Part shown: positions 23,530 through 34,705 of the stretch, piece by piece
Numbering within the stretch: the first letter of the stretch is position 1
Layout: each line of letters starts with the position of its first letter
Assembly (NCBI GenBank): GCA_036245525.1
Contig: BTPG01000004.1
Location: 51,584,758 to 51,648,757, forward strand
Direction of reading: 5' to 3'
DNA: 64,000 bases
From: Semisulcospira habei
Taxonomy: Eukaryota > Mollusca > Gastropoda > Semisulcospiridae
Position numbers and translations under genes: made by a program
The notes under the pieces: generated by a model
The model's input: the letters and a program-made list of their open reading frames with translations, nothing else
Told to the model about the DNA's origin: nothing
Databases searched by the model: none

Positions 23530-23727
23530 CTTGCGCAATGTCGGCCAGCAAGTCTCGCAAGACCTCGTTCTTTCCCGTGACCTCTACGGCCGAAACGCGT
23601 ACCGAAAAGCGTGCCCCGGTCTTGTCCTTCTGTTCGTTGATGAGCTTGAAGAGCCAGGCGATGGCGCACGGCATGACGCCCAGTGTTAATCCACTCTGGT
23701 CAGTGCCCAACATCGTGTGGGTCTTGC
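23530..23727 (-). CDS. KIF26: KIF26-like kinesin motor-domain exon (P-loop and following helix)
   Basis: Seen: a 198-bp block between a TTGTTGCAG acceptor and a GTAAGCACC donor on the minus strand. It is joined to the previous exon in phase 1 and ends in phase 1. It encodes [20 protein letters not shown], then [20 protein letters not shown], then [10 protein letters not shown] and [10 protein letters not shown]. Family knowledge: the run (L)G(I/V)(I/V/M)PCAI(S/A)WLF(K/R)[19 protein letters not shown] is diagnostic of KIF26A/B rather than of conventional kinesins. The P-loop Gly-Lys-Thr is intact. The intron separating it from the previous exon is 28.3 kb. The next motor exon, expected to carry the GVYL.EDP-type segment, was not recognised anywhere in 1-23529. 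A complete Pal-B element ends 147 bp beyond the donor. Confidence 0.9.
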
Positions 23728-23819
23728 CTGCAACAAAAAAGCAAAATATATGTCATCAGTGTTATACTAAACACTCGATACCTACTCTCGCTCCCAGCAG
23801 CGAAGTGTGAATGGCATTT

Positions 23820-23860
23820 CACAAGAGGCATAGATCTTCATGAGGATCTATGCCTCTTGC
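23820..23860. repeat. mini Pal-A, 41 bp, perfect stem
   Basis: ACAAGAGGCATAGATCTTCA joined directly to TGAGGATCTATGCCTCTTGC. The whole GC-rich tip is missing symmetrically. About 95 bp upstream (gene sense) of the KIF26 exon acceptor. Confidence 0.9.
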
Positions 23861-24365
23861 AGACGGGTTTAGTTTGCTGAGTGTTAAGTGTTATCTGGGT
23901 GACAGCAGCTTAGACCACAACCTGTGCCAAAAATGCATAGAAGTGCATCAATAAGCAGTTGTTGATACTTCTGTCCACTGTGACCAGTGACGACATGCAT
24001 GATAATCGACGACGACGACGATAATGATAATACACAATGATGAAAGAACAGATTCATTTATGGTTGTCAATGATGAACAAACACAAAATGGCAACTGACT
24101 CAACAACAAAAAAAGAAAACAAGAGAACAGTAAAACACGAAACAACAGCATGGCTTGGAGGAGAAGAAATCGAGACAAATTCCACACAAGAGAACTTGAC
24201 CGCACTAATCTAAATGACAAAACTAAGGCTGACAAACCGCACCAAGATGATAAAGTTGTGTGTCCAGACTAAAGGAAATAACGCCAAACAAACCACAGTA
24301 CATTCGATAAGTAAACTTGACATACAGTCATTGATAAACAGCCCGTCATCAAGCCTACCCCATCT

Positions 24366-24431
24366 GCAAGAGGCATAGATTTTCATGAGGCCCTGCTTCA
24401 GCAGGGGCTCATGAAAATCTATGCCTCTTGC
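24366..24431. repeat. Pal-A hairpin with matched change (TTTTCATG/CATGAAAA)
   Basis: 66 bp. GATTTTCATGAGGCCCTGC pairs with GCAGGGGCTCATGAAAATC, and the extra T/A changes occur in both arms. Confidence 0.93.
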
Positions 24432-24569
24432 CGATTGAAAAGAGCTCCAGCTGTGCCTACAATTGCGAGGGTTCTTAGGTTTAAGTGCGGAACCGCCAAC
24501 CGGAAATTACGTATAGAATTGTCAGCTTTACAAATCGTGTTGTCGTGTATGACCTGTTAGTTCATTCGG

Positions 24570-25205
24570 ATTACGGCAAGCAGACAGACACGTGATCGTT
24601 CAGTACCACAAAACAACTTTGTAGAGTCTATTCTATTTGCTTTTCTCGTTTTTCTTCTAGTACCATTACAAAACAATTCTTCAAGTCATCTCAAGCACCA
24701 CATGAAAAAAGTGGGTCTTTGCGACTGCTTAAGGTTAGTGCCTGCCGGATTATTTTGGCGGCTTGAGGATGCAGACAAACACTGCGTCATCCTTTTGGTA
24801 CCACAAAACAACTTCTAAAGTCTAATTTATTTGTCGTCTGTCATTTTTCTTTCAGTGCCGTTAGAGGACAGTTTTTTCAGCATCGCGTGAAAGAAGTGGG
24901 TCTTTGCGATTGATTAAGGTTAGTGCCTGATTACTTTGGCGGCTTGAGGATGCAAACAGGCATTGCGTCATCCTTTTGGTACCACAAAACAACTTGTAGT
25001 CTAGTTTATTTGCGTCTGTCATTTTTCTTTTGCTGGAGAAACAATTTCGACATCACAAGAAAGAAGTGGGTCTTTGCGATTGCTTAAAGTTAGTGCCAGA
25101 TTACTTTGGCGGCTTGAGGATGCAGACAGACACTGAGTCATAATTTAAATACTACAAAACAACACTTAAAGTCTACTTTATTTGTTTCTATCGGCAATTT
25201 TGCTC
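24570..25205. repeat. tandem repeat, unit ~170-181 bp, about 3.5 copies
   Basis: Landmarks GCTTGAGGATGCA(G/A)AC at 24761, 24942 and 25112, GAAAGAAGTGGGTCTTTGCG and ACCACAAAACAACTT recur in the same order. Units differ by small deletions. Confidence 0.9.
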
Positions 25206-25257
25206 TGGTGACGTTAGAATTTTTTGTTCACTCCCAATTCCAAGGGAAGACGGTGGA

Positions 25258-25334
25258 TATAGAGCAAGGGTAGTTCCTGATTAGCCTGGCGTCTAAGGCG
25301 CCAAGCTAATCGAGAGCACTTCCCTTGAGAAATC
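25258..25334. repeat. Pal-B core, degenerate
   Basis: AGCAAGGGTAGTTCCTGATT with AATCGAGAGCACTTCCCTTG around GGCGTCTAAGGCGCC. Confidence 0.75.
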
Positions 25335-25449
25335 ACGCAGAGCCAGTTATCGTACAACCTGCAATTCCTACATTGCCAGTGATCGTACATTGCGTTCTGA
25401 AGTGTCTGAGACCCAGCCGCCCAAGTAACACGCATGCAAAATGGTATCA

Positions 25450-25558
25450 GCAAAGAGGCATAGATGCTCATGACCCCCCGCAACTGCAGGGGCTCATGAG
25501 GATCTATGCCTCTTGCAGATGGAGCGTTCCCACGTTTTCTTGGCAGTGACGGGGGTAA
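25450..25558. mobile_element. Pal-A MITE, hairpin 25450-25516, right terminus
   Basis: Hairpin with CCCCCCGCAACTGCAGGGG centre. The right end GGCAGTGACGGGGGTAA at 25542-25558 matches the right terminus of other copies with one change in TTAA. Confidence 0.85.
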
Positions 25559-26194
25559 GCGAAAGTGTTGGTTATTGGTTATATGGGTTTAACGCCGAGC
25601 AAGCAACTCAGGCCATCTCACGGTGGGGATGGGTAAAAATCTGGCCAGCCAGACTAAAAGTAAGAAAGAAAGTAAGCGAAAGTGTAAAAATTTTTTTAAT
25701 GGGAAGCAAATGCACTCTGAAACTGATCAGAGTACTGCTGGCTGCTTGTGTCGCTCATTTTTCATCGCTGCACAACCAATTTAGCCTTTTTTTTTTTCAA
25801 TCTACATAATGAATGTTCCCCGCGGACTAATAGTACCGAGCACGCCCTCCAGTGACGACCTAAAGGTTCCTCATGCACGAGAGGCTGGTCTCACGAGGGT
25901 TGTGGTGAATGTCAGAGGCAGATATATTTGTCAGGTTTAATGGGCAGAGTACAAACACTGTCTGCCGCGTGAATGCATACTGACATGTACCCAGCATGGC
26001 ACGTAAAGAACAATTCAAAACAACGCACTGACACTACAATACCCTCTTATGTGATAAAAAAGAAAAGAAAAATATGTTAAAGTGAGTCTGGACTCTATAA
26101 AAACTCTAAAAGAAAAACGTGAACATTATCGTCGACAGGTAAACTAAATCATTAAAGGCTGAGGTTTCATTCTTTCACTCACGTACGAACTCAC

Positions 26195-26300
26195 GCATTC
26201 ATTTATTCATTCATTTAGTTTGTTCGTTCGTTCGTTCACTAGTTCGTGCGTTCATTCATCCATCCATTCGTTCCATTGCTCATTTATTCATTCATTTCTA
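26195..26300. repeat. degenerate tetranucleotide repeat
   Basis: Mixed (ATTC)/(GTTC) steps such as TTCGTTCGTTCGTTC. Confidence 0.9.
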
Positions 26301-26616
26301 GTGCAAACTGCGGCAGACGTATTACTTTAATTCATAAAGTTTCGTTAGTGTGTTGTATCGGCATGCCCGAGACTAATATGGCGCTATCATTCAGCTACAG
26401 TAATCTCCAGCTTCTGTAATTCGCAAGCAGCGTTAAGCTGACGATGTGAAGTACGCTTAGTAATCTGCAAGTGAAAGGCGTCCAGAAATCGGGGCCATCA
26501 CCAGACGTTCTGAAGCGAGAGATCAAGCCGGTAACCCATTGTGTGCCTCGTCTTTAATGACGCACGCCGCGTCATCCTCAGCGAGACGAGACACTTTCGC
26601 ACAAATGCCGTTTCCA

Positions 26617-26682
26617 GGAAGAGACAAAGATCCTCATGAGCCCCCGCAACTGCGGGGGCTCATGAGGATCTGTGTCTCTTGC
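26617..26682. repeat. Pal-A hairpin with matched AGAGACA/TGTCTCT arms
   Basis: 66 bp, centre CCCCCGCAACTGCGGGGG. Both arms carry the GAGACA-type outer change. Confidence 0.92.
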
Positions 26683-26821
26683 AGATGGATTTCCGTGACT
26701 GAAATCTGTCGGTCAGTGGGACAACCCACAGACGGACCTCAGTCAAGGCGAACGTCCAGACGGACAGGACGATGGGGATTAGCTCGGCTTATACGTACAA
26801 CCAGTCATCCAGCCACCATGT

Positions 26822-26887
26822 GCAAGATGCATAGATCCTCATGAGCCTCCGCATCCGCGGAGGCTCATGAGGATCTATACCTCTTGC
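26822..26887. repeat. Pal-A hairpin with matched central change (CCTCCGC/GCGGAGG)
   Basis: 66 bp. The centre reads GCCTCCGCATCCGCGGAGGC instead of GCCCCCGC...GCGGGGGC, so the same position has changed in both arms. Confidence 0.92.
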
Positions 26888-27275
26888 TTCCCTTCCGTTT
26901 ACGTCTGTGGACCCCATGTGGCGGAGGTCGTGGACATTGCGGTCGGCAAGAGCGAGGATCGCGGACACTTGAGTCTGGCACTCGATCACTGGCTGACCAG
27001 TCAGGAAACGGTACGGTACCATTTGCAGATTGAACACCCAGTCATCTTCTCTCTCTGTGGGAGGGCACAACTCACCATCGTAAAACGGCGCCCGCAATAT
27101 GCATTCATTTTCATAAGCCCCTGCACACTGCAGATTTAAGTTTACTTTATGTGGGAGAGAATCATTTTCTGTAAAGGTCTATATCTGGATCCGTTAAACC
27201 AATCTTGTCGACAGAGCAACTGAACTGAATGCAAGTCCAGCGAGTTTTTCTCTTGGAGAAAAAACAGACCCAAAT

Positions 27276-27339
27276 GATGAATTGACCCTCGTGAGGCCCG
27301 GCAGCATTCGGAGTCTCAAGAGGATCTGCGTTTCACGCA
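27276..27339. repeat. Pal-A, decayed
   Basis: ACCCTCGTGAGGCCCGGCAG left, CTCAAGAGGATCTGCGTTTC right. Confidence 0.55.
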
Positions 27340-27450
27340 GACGGGCAATCTATATCACTGTTGGGTGACCTCTCGATGAAAGCGGTCGTCTACTATAGCA
27401 GCGAATAGAACAATACTGTAGGTATTGGAGACAATCAATGACTGAGAAGA

Positions 27451-27524
27451 CCAGCAAGCAAAAGGGTCCTCGGGTCGACGTCAGCCTTAGCCGGCCCGCG
27501 CCCGAGGACCTTTTTGCTTACCGG
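27451..27524. repeat. Pal-E hairpin, GGTCCTC/GAGGACC version
   Basis: GCAAAAGGGTCCTCGG and CCGAGGACCTTTTTGC replace the GGCCAT/ATGGCC version of other copies in both arms. Confidence 0.85.
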
Positions 27525-27696
27525 ACAATATAGGCACCAGACGGAATTCTGTTCCGGCCAGTCCACTGTATTAACCGCTAAGCGGTGGACACACATCTCC
27601 ATTTCATATTCGTTCGTCCAGCGTTGGTCCTTAACTTCAACACGCGCAACTCGCCTCGGTCCGAGGCTGTGTCACTAGGTCCAACCCCTGCTGTCC

Positions 27697-27762
27697 CAGA
27701 GGCGTGGATTCTCACGGGTCAGTGCAGGCTGCAGGGGCCCATGAGAATCTATACCCTTCGCA
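27697..27762. repeat. Pal-A hairpin, moderately decayed
   Basis: CAGAGGCGTGGATTCTCACG left, CCATGAGAATCTATACCCTT right, CTGC-type centre. Confidence 0.8.
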
Positions 27763-28163
27763 GGTGGAGCTGTCTGACTGAGGGGCGTCTCGTCCTCTTC
27801 AGTCTAATGGAAGCGATTCATCACGACAAGCGGTCTACCAGTCCAGTAGGCGAGGACTAGGGAATTGAACAGCATTAGGCCAGACGTGTGAATAAAGTGA
27901 TATCATCTACTGCGCAAACGGAAATCAGGCCGAGTAGGATGCGGTAACACACCTAGTCCCAACGACTTCCTCTATCCGAAGAAGAATATCAAGAGGTACA
28001 TCTGTGCCGATATCAGGAACGAAATCGCATATGCCCCTGAGGCTGCAAGCTCCCAGACAATCCTATTATATACCTCATGCAAATAGAACGTGGTTGGCTG
28101 GGGCACTGATCGGACCAAAAAAGAAAGGAACACAGATAACACACTAAGAGATCGAAAACAATG

Positions 28164-28230
28164 TGCAAGAGGCATAGATCCTCATGGGCCCCCGCAGATG
28201 CGGGGGCTCATGAGGAGCTATGCCTTTTGC
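28164..28230. repeat. Pal-A hairpin
   Basis: Full-length, CCCCCGCAGATGCGGGGG centre, minor mismatches (CATGGGC, GGAGCTATGCC). Confidence 0.92.
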
Positions 28231-28916
28231 TGGGCTTCATTTTTTATCTGTGTTCATCATCGGAAGGGATGATGAGTTGCCGAATAATGATGGAATATAA
28301 AAAATGTCTGGTGACTACTTATCTCAAATCAGGACTAGTGGGATGTACGTAGATCAGTGCAGCTTGTATGTATCAGATTTCCAGCCAAAAGTCGTGCTTA
28401 GACTAAAGCCCAGGGTATCTCCTCCCTGTGTGTGTGTGTGATAGATGCAAATGAAACAAAAACAAGAAAACACACATTCTAGCGGACAAGAAAGACATCG
28501 TCTGCATTCATTTTTGCCTACGAATTTCTATGTACATGCGCACAACGTTTTGATTTAAACTAAATACGGACATTTCATAGTCAAGTGTTCGATTGTGATG
28601 TTTTAAATTGAGAATCTAAGATCGAAAATGACACACCAACGCACAGAGGTAAGTGGCAACACCATACAAGGATTATCTAGCGGAGCGGCGATGTTGGCCA
28701 GTGCACCACGGTACCATATTCAAGGCAGATGACAGGAATGATGCTGTAGTAAGTTTGACGTGTGGATGTTATGTAGGACTCCAGCAATCCCAAACAACAG
28801 GTGTGTGAACTAATGAACAGTCGCAACCACTCACGTCCCGAGAGAGAAATATTATTGATAACTTAACCTGATTGTGTGCTGCTCTGTGACTACTTTCGAC
28901 TTGCGCCTCAATCTAT

Positions 28917-28981
28917 GTGCTGGTCTGTAATTTTGGACCTTACGGCTTTCAGCCGTAAGGTCCAAAATCACAGACCAGCAC
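28917..28981. repeat. Pal-C hairpin, near-perfect; half copy at 28875-28905
   Basis: GTGCTGGTCTGTAATTTTGG with complement and GGCTTTCAGCC tip. Preceded by a decayed left arm (TGTGCTGCTCTGTGAC). Confidence 0.93.
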
Positions 28982-29092
28982 TCAAAGCTGACTATGTTTA
29001 TCCCACCCCCCCCCTCCCTCAGAAGAGACGTTCTCTTGAAGAGAACAATTTCAAGTAAATCGGACTGATTACTTTACCACTATAGGCGTTTA

Positions 29093-29155
29093 TATGATGT
29101 ATATTCTCATGAGCCCCTGAGGCTGCAGCGGCTTCTGAGCATCTATGACATAGCA
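29093..29155. repeat. Pal-A, decayed
   Basis: GATGTATATTCTCATGAGCC left, TGAGCATCTATGACATAGC right. Confidence 0.65.
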
Positions 29156-29555
29156 GACGAAAGGGGCTGGTTAGAAGGAAAGACGAAAACGCCACCTACT
29201 GTGGCCACTGTCACAACTTATCCGTGCTGACTCCGAACTGAGTTGTCGCGCGCCGCCGCAATCTGTATTGGATGGATTCCTGTTAGTCTGGAGAACGCAG
29301 AGAATGGTGCGGCCTGTCGAGACAGCGACTGTTACTGTGAAGCATGCGTGTCATTACAGAAAGACAATAATATATTTCTTTGTTGCGAGCACTGACTCAA
29401 ATCTTCATCAGCATCTACAGTCTGCGAAACAACTGGAACCGATTGTAGTCATTATTTTACACTCGCGTACACATAACAAGGGGAATCATTTAACGTGGGA
29501 CAAACATTGAGATCCCGTGACACCTTTGGTTTGTGCATCACTTTAGAGGCTAATT

Positions 29556-29636
29556 TTAACGCATTCGAGACGTGCCGCATCCGGATACGCGGCATACAGA
29601 CGCGTATCCGGGTGCAGCACGTCTCGAATGAGTTAA
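29556..29636. mobile_element. Pal-F element (81 bp), TTAA both ends
   Basis: TTAACGCATTCGAGACGTGC pairs with GCACGTCTCGAATGAGTTAA. The whole element is one hairpin (ATCCGGATACGCG / CGCGTATCCGGGT). Confidence 0.92.
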
Positions 29637-30170
29637 TCTCTGTCTTCTGTAGCAGAAACGGACTGGACGCTTCAAGGAAAGCATGCGCAGGCTGCAAGAG
29701 CAGAGGAAAGTGTGGCATCATCTATTTCTATGTGCCTCAAGCCAAGCTGGCCGTCAGGCGTTCAGTCTCCGACTCAACAACAGAGATCCCTTTGACCCTC
29801 ACCGTCCTGCACGGGTTTATTAGTTGACAATGAAAAGAGCTTTGCTGACTGACTGAATTCCGAACCAAAAGTGCCGACGGTCATAATTTTTCCATACCGA
29901 CATATAACGATATTGCCGCCGGCTGCTGAAAGGCCGGACAGACAACTCTGCCAAGGCCGTCACACAAGTACGGGGAGATAAATAATTGTACTTCCACGTG
30001 ACTATTCTTCAAGACTGACGACGAGGAATGACGCAGACACGAAATTATGGAATAAACTAGCTGGATGTAGAGCAGAGACTCCACACGAAGCCAGCCCGGG
30101 CCAAGTCGAGTCAAGTCACAAGATCATGCGAAAGATACGAACTAGCGCGCCAAGGTAATGTGCATCGGAG

Positions 30171-30223
30171 GCCAGCTGAAGCCGACGGGCCGACTTCGGC
30201 CCGATGGCCTTTTGCGCACTGGG
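30171..30223. repeat. Pal-E, right half
   Basis: GACGGGCCGACTTCGGCCCG then ATGGCCTTTTGCGCACTGGG. The outer left arm is missing. Confidence 0.8.
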
Positions 30224-30616
30224 ATGCACTCTAAAGACAGCAAGTTTCATGGACTGACTGCCTTAGGCATTCATTCACAGGGCAAATTGTGTCGTCTATA
30301 CGGACCGAGACACATGGTGTGTGATATTTACGATCTTGTACCTTACAACTGACTTACGGCCGACTGAGTCACCGTCCTTCTCTTACAGTGATCGTGATAG
30401 CTCAAAAGCTGTACCTGTTCTGCCTGCCTAGTGGCGATGGCATTGAAAAATGAGCCACCCCGTAGATCCCAGACTTACTAACCCCTGACACGTTCAGCCC
30501 GGAACCCAAAACAAAGCAAACAACCTACTGCCTGAAGTGTTATTCTGCCGGTCCGTCTGCTGGACAGGCAGATAAGGTGCGAAAATTCTACGTCTCTCTG
30601 AGAAGGCAATCCATCT

Positions 30617-30680
30617 GCAAGAGGCATAGATTCTCATGGCCCCCGCAATTTGCGGGGGCCATGAGAATCTATGCCTCTTG
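30617..30680. repeat. Pal-A hairpin, 64 bp, matched 1-bp losses
   Basis: Reads TTCTCATGGCCCCCGC and GCGGGGGCCATGAGAA: the GAGC step of the consensus has become GGC in both arms. Confidence 0.93.
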
Positions 30681-31079
30681 TCAGCACATCCTTACGAATG
30701 AATGACTGAGGATCAGTTATTTGGCAGGACCTACTTACATGTGTGTTCCTCAGGTATAGCAGGTCAGTGGATGTTCAGCCAATGGTGGTTCATGTATGCT
30801 TTGGGCCGGGGCAAGTGCCACTTTAGCCAGGTAAGTCATCAGCCTGGTAACATACGGGCTGGAAATCTCGCACAGGCCTAGACAAGCGAGTTTTAGTGGG
30901 TCAGTCATAACTGACACAGAACAAACATCGAGATCTTTACCACGTCTTTTGAAACCACCAGGGCGATCTTGTTCTGAGAGTTAGAAACAAATTTTGCGTC
31001 TACTCATTAACCCCCATCGCAGCAGAGAAAACGTTAACAGTAACACTAACCAGAAACAAGAGACGGACTGATTGGTAGA

Positions 31080-31250
31080 TACATTGATAGATTGACTGAT
31101 TGATTGATTGATCGACTGATTCATTGAAAGATTTATTGATTGACTGATCGATCGACTAATTGATTGATTGTTTGATTGACCGACTGATTGATTAATTGAT
31201 TGACTGGTTTACTGATTAATTGACAGATTGATTGATTGCTTGACTGATTG
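31080..31250. repeat. degenerate (GATT)n
   Basis: GATTGATTGATTGAT with GACT variants over about 170 bp. Confidence 0.9.
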
Positions 31251-31530
31251 ATTTTCTTTAACGGCGCGTTAACAGACACGCCTATCTCAAAGCACGATTA
31301 AAGAAGAGTTCGATTATTGGGGTTTAACGGTATGCAAAAGGAAAAGATGCTGGGAGTGAAACCAGTGAAGATGTCAGCAGAGAGATAATGGAGCTGGTGT
31401 CAGACGCGCTACCAGGAATCCTTCTCGTGCCTGTGCAGACCCCTGAGAAATAATCACCGCCGTGATAGATTCCAACAGAATGCAAACAGTGCCACCAAGT
31501 GTACGCTCGCTCACACAAAGCCTTCCATCT

Positions 31531-31597
31531 GCAAGAGGCACAGATTCTCATGAGCCCCTCGCAGCCGCGGTGGCTCATGAGAATCTATGCCTCTTGC
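31531..31597. repeat. Pal-A hairpin; right-half copy at 31691-31728
   Basis: Full copy with GCCCCTCGCAGCCGCGGTGG centre. A half copy (GGGGCTCATGAGAATC then CTCTTGC) lies about 100 bp downstream. Confidence 0.88.
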
Positions 31598-32211
31598 TCC
31601 ATTAATTATAATAATATACCAAGGGTTCTTTCCATTAACTTACAGAATGAAAGGCATCAAGTGTACACCCGCTCACCCAGACAATTCCATTTCAAGAGGA
31701 GGGGCTCATGAGAATCTATACCTCTTGCCCCAATAACGTGCATGTGGCATCCACCCTTGTGCCTTCGACGGAAGAAACCGTTTAAGCCTAAGCGTCGTGG
31801 CCGGACCGGAACGTCTGAGCTTTGGACACAGATCTGACGATCATCACAAAGGAACTGACGAGCTGAAGACCATCTCACAGAGGAACACAGAACCAAATCA
31901 AACTACGGTTAAAGTGCACAAGGGATAGCTGATGTCCATCTGTGTAGCACGTGCACTTCGTTGCTGACCCATGCACAGAATATTTGCACACGGCGCTCAA
32001 CGATCTGTGACGAAAAGGTCAGGAATGACGCAGTACTGTGACGTGAAATTATATTCCCCCCCATCTCCAATGACCAGCCACTGTGTCAAGAAGGAAGCTG
32101 AAAATATGCAGACAGTGCGCATACATTGTATCTGACGCCACACAGGGAATCTTGTCAGGTCAGCAGAGAGACACGAGCAAGCCGATTGTGATTTCAAGTT
32201 ACGGGCGCGGG

Positions 32212-32421
32212 TTAACCCATATAACCCCACGGCCGCATTTCGCAAATTTCGGAGGCGTCACCTAAAGACCACGTGCCAGTTGGAGGAGACGTATTGACCA
32301 TGATGATTCAAGGGTAGTGCCAGACTAGCTTGGCACTACTAATGTAGTGCTCTGGCACTACCTTGAATTATCATGGTCAATCCATCTCCTGCTGTAGGGC
32401 GTTTGGGACTAAATGGGTTAA
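32212..32421. mobile_element. Pal-B MITE (210 bp), TTAA both ends, altered tip
   Basis: Begins TTAACCCATATAACCCC and ends GGGACTAAATGGGTTAA. The usual GGCGCC tip is replaced by a small palindrome (GGCACTACTAATGTAGTGC). Confidence 0.92.
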
Positions 32422-32493
32422 TATTGCCTAAACCATCTGCCGCAAGATGTGCACTACAGACGTTTTTATCGGAAACCAGAAGTTTGACCAAAC

Positions 32494-32568
32494 TGCACGT
32501 GTTTCGACACAAACAGTGGATTAAAAGCCAAAGGCTTTTAATCCACTGTTTGTGTCGAAACACGTGCA
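32494..32568. repeat. perfect 75-bp palindrome
   Basis: Two fully complementary 36-nt arms (starting TGCACGTGTTTCGACAC) around an AAA centre. Not a member of any Pal family here. Confidence 0.95.
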
Positions 32569-32715
32569 ATATTGACCACAGACAAATATACTCACTAGCA
32601 CTGGAATAGAGAGTAGTATACTGTTCGTGATATTGATCTACTTCTGATTTCATATCTTGCCATAGGTCTCATTCTGATAGAGAATGGCAACGTCCTCTGC
32701 ATGGGGTGATTATTT

Positions 32716-32740
32716 GTGTGCTTGCCTGTGATTTTGACGC
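32716..32740. repeat. Pal-C left-arm fragment
   Basis: GTGTGCTTGCCTGTGATTTT without a partner arm. Confidence 0.55.
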
Positions 32741-33131
32741 TCGCTTTTTATCCTCGAGCGCTGCGGGCCCAACCATTACAGATTTCTGCGAGTCTTTTAC
32801 CGTGGACAATACAGCATTTTAAATCTGTGCAGTCACGCCGCGCAGGGGCCAATAGGAATCACGCAGACAGTCCATGCCCTAACAACCTGACAGCTAATTG
32901 GTGCCAGTCATGCCGTCATTATCAGAGGTTTTATACCGGGGATGTACGTCACCCCCACGTCGGCTTACCGTCACTTGGCGCTCCGTTAGTACCGTCTCAT
33001 CCCCGGGGCTGGACAAATAAAACTCCGTGCGGCATTACGAGTGAGTCACTGGGGAAGAGTGGCGTTTTGACTGGGAAAATACAAGCCGGAGACCTAAGTC
33101 TGAACGCCTTGAGGTCCCGTCACGACATAGT

Positions 33132-33423
33132 GCCTTGTCTGTGATTTTGGACCTTACGGCTGCGAGCCTGGCTTGCGATTCAGGGCTAGTTGCATGAGCG
33201 AGCTTAGCCCTGCGCAAGCCACTAACGGCAAGGTTACTCCGCTAGGGATCCAGGGACCCGTAGCATTTGTGAGCTTAGTCCTGTGCCAGCCACTAAGAAA
33301 GGTGCTCCGCTACAGCGGAGCACCTTGCTTAGAGGCTGGCGCATGGCGAAAGCTCACAAATGCAATTGACCGCAGGACCTTACGCCTGACCAATGCCGTA
33401 ATGTCCAAAATCCCAGACCAGAA
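33132..33423. repeat. Pal-C hairpin split by a Pal-D insertion
   Basis: Left arm 33132-33167 (CTTGTCTGTGATTTTGGACC), right arm 33374-33423 (GTCCAAAATCCCAGACCAG). The step GGACCTTACGGC at 33149-33160 recurs as GGACCTTACGCC at 33375-33386, consistent with a ~12-bp target duplication around the insert. Confidence 0.85.
33168..33373. mobile_element. Pal-D element nested in Pal-C
   Basis: Contains GAGCTTAGTCCTGTGCCAGC, AGGTGCTCCGCTACAGCGGA and complementary arms, plus a partial duplicate of its left arm (GAGCTTAGCCCTGCGCAAGC). Confidence 0.85.
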
Positions 33424-33661
33424 CAACATTTGCTGCGATAAGCGTTGATCGACTACCTAACACGAATAAAAACCATATTCTTCACGTCGTTTTTAATGAA
33501 CACCAACAGGAAGAATCTAACACACAGGCCTACGGCAAGTAGGGCGCTGGAGGAGACCCAGAAGGAACTGAGGAGGATGGTCAGGCCAGGTGTCAGAGAG
33601 GGACGTGAGATGGGCAGTCGGGCCACAAGTGGTTGTGGAGGGGTCCCTCAGCCAGGACCTG

Positions 33662-33690
33662 CCATCTACAAGAGGCACAGGTTTACGTGC
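33662..33690. repeat. Pal-A left-half fragment
   Basis: CCATCTACAAGAGGCACAGG. Another trace, AATGCAGAGTTCCATAAACC, lies at 33821-33840. Confidence 0.5.
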
Positions 33691-33962
33691 GCTTGCTGCA
33701 GCAAACACGGCACCTACAGGTACGGCAGGGATCCGTCAAGTCCGATTTTCTTCTATCTGTGCCCGCATGATGATGACATTCTTTCACAGTCACCAAGCAA
33801 ACACCAGCCACATACAAGAAATGCAGAGTTCCATAAACCCCTGCAGCTGCGCAAAAAAAGAAATGTTTCCTGTTCGCTGAGATGGACTTAGTCTTTTTTC
33901 ATCTGTGCTCCTACCACACAGGAAGGAATCACATCACAGCCGATGGCCAAACTTATCCATCT

Positions 33963-34029
33963 GCAAGAGGCATAGATTCTCATGAGCCCCCTGATGAAGT
34001 AGGGGCTCATGAAAATATATGCCTCTTGC
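33963..34029. repeat. Pal-A hairpin
   Basis: GCAAGAGGCATAGATTCTCA left, GGGGCTCATGAAAATATATG right, loop TGATGAAGT. Confidence 0.9.
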
Positions 34030-34513
34030 TGACAAAAGATCAAGCCTAAGACCTCAAAAGGAGGATGGTCTTAGACGTGAAGCCTGTGATTGTGCGCAGG
34101 AAGACGTTTCTGGAAGGGCACAAGTGCTTGTGGAGAGGCTCATCCCGGGCTGCACGTGACAGTGTTGTGACAGCACGTGACAGCTCGCGCGGAATGAGAG
34201 CACGAGAGGGGACGGCGTGCAGATTGCCTTGTCCATCCGCCGGACAGGACTCCATCGGCCACCGATCACCCCGGCACGCAGGGACAAGTTCGTCACGTTT
34301 TCTACACGGCATCTTCTTTCCATTCAGCCCCCAACACAACACTCCAGCAGGAGACGGCAAGCTAGGTGGTGCCCGTCCCAGACTAGCTTCCCAATATTTG
34401 CGCACTGGGTCTGCACATTTAAAAATCTTCTACGACTGACCCACGTTTGAGACGATGGTTTCATATACGACCTGAGTAAACGTAAGTTATTAGTGCCTGA
34501 ATAAAGACACGTT

Positions 34514-34705
34514 ATTAGTTCAGGGTTTAACGTCCACGGCAACCGGGGTGATAACGGACTGACGGCCCTGGGGCACAGGGACAGCTATCACCTATGGAGT
34601 ACGACCTGAACGCTGATCAATTCGGCCGCACTGCAACTGTGCCACTTTGATTTACCAGGACCTCATCACGGACACGCTATCTGAACAAGCCCGTCGTTTT
34701 GCCTG
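34514..34705 (-). mobile_element. 5'-truncated SINE of the same family
   Basis: Shares the body and 3' end (TTTAACGTCCACGGCA on the plus strand, GTACGACCTGAAC, AACTGTGCCACTTTGATTTA) with the two full copies but lacks the tRNA head. Homology stops near the point corresponding to CCTGGGG on the plus strand. Confidence 0.8.

Noticed and set aside
32716..33144. 142-residue frame on the plus strand
   Set aside because: Begins in a Pal-C fragment and ends in another Pal-C arm. No domain or compositional sign of coding.
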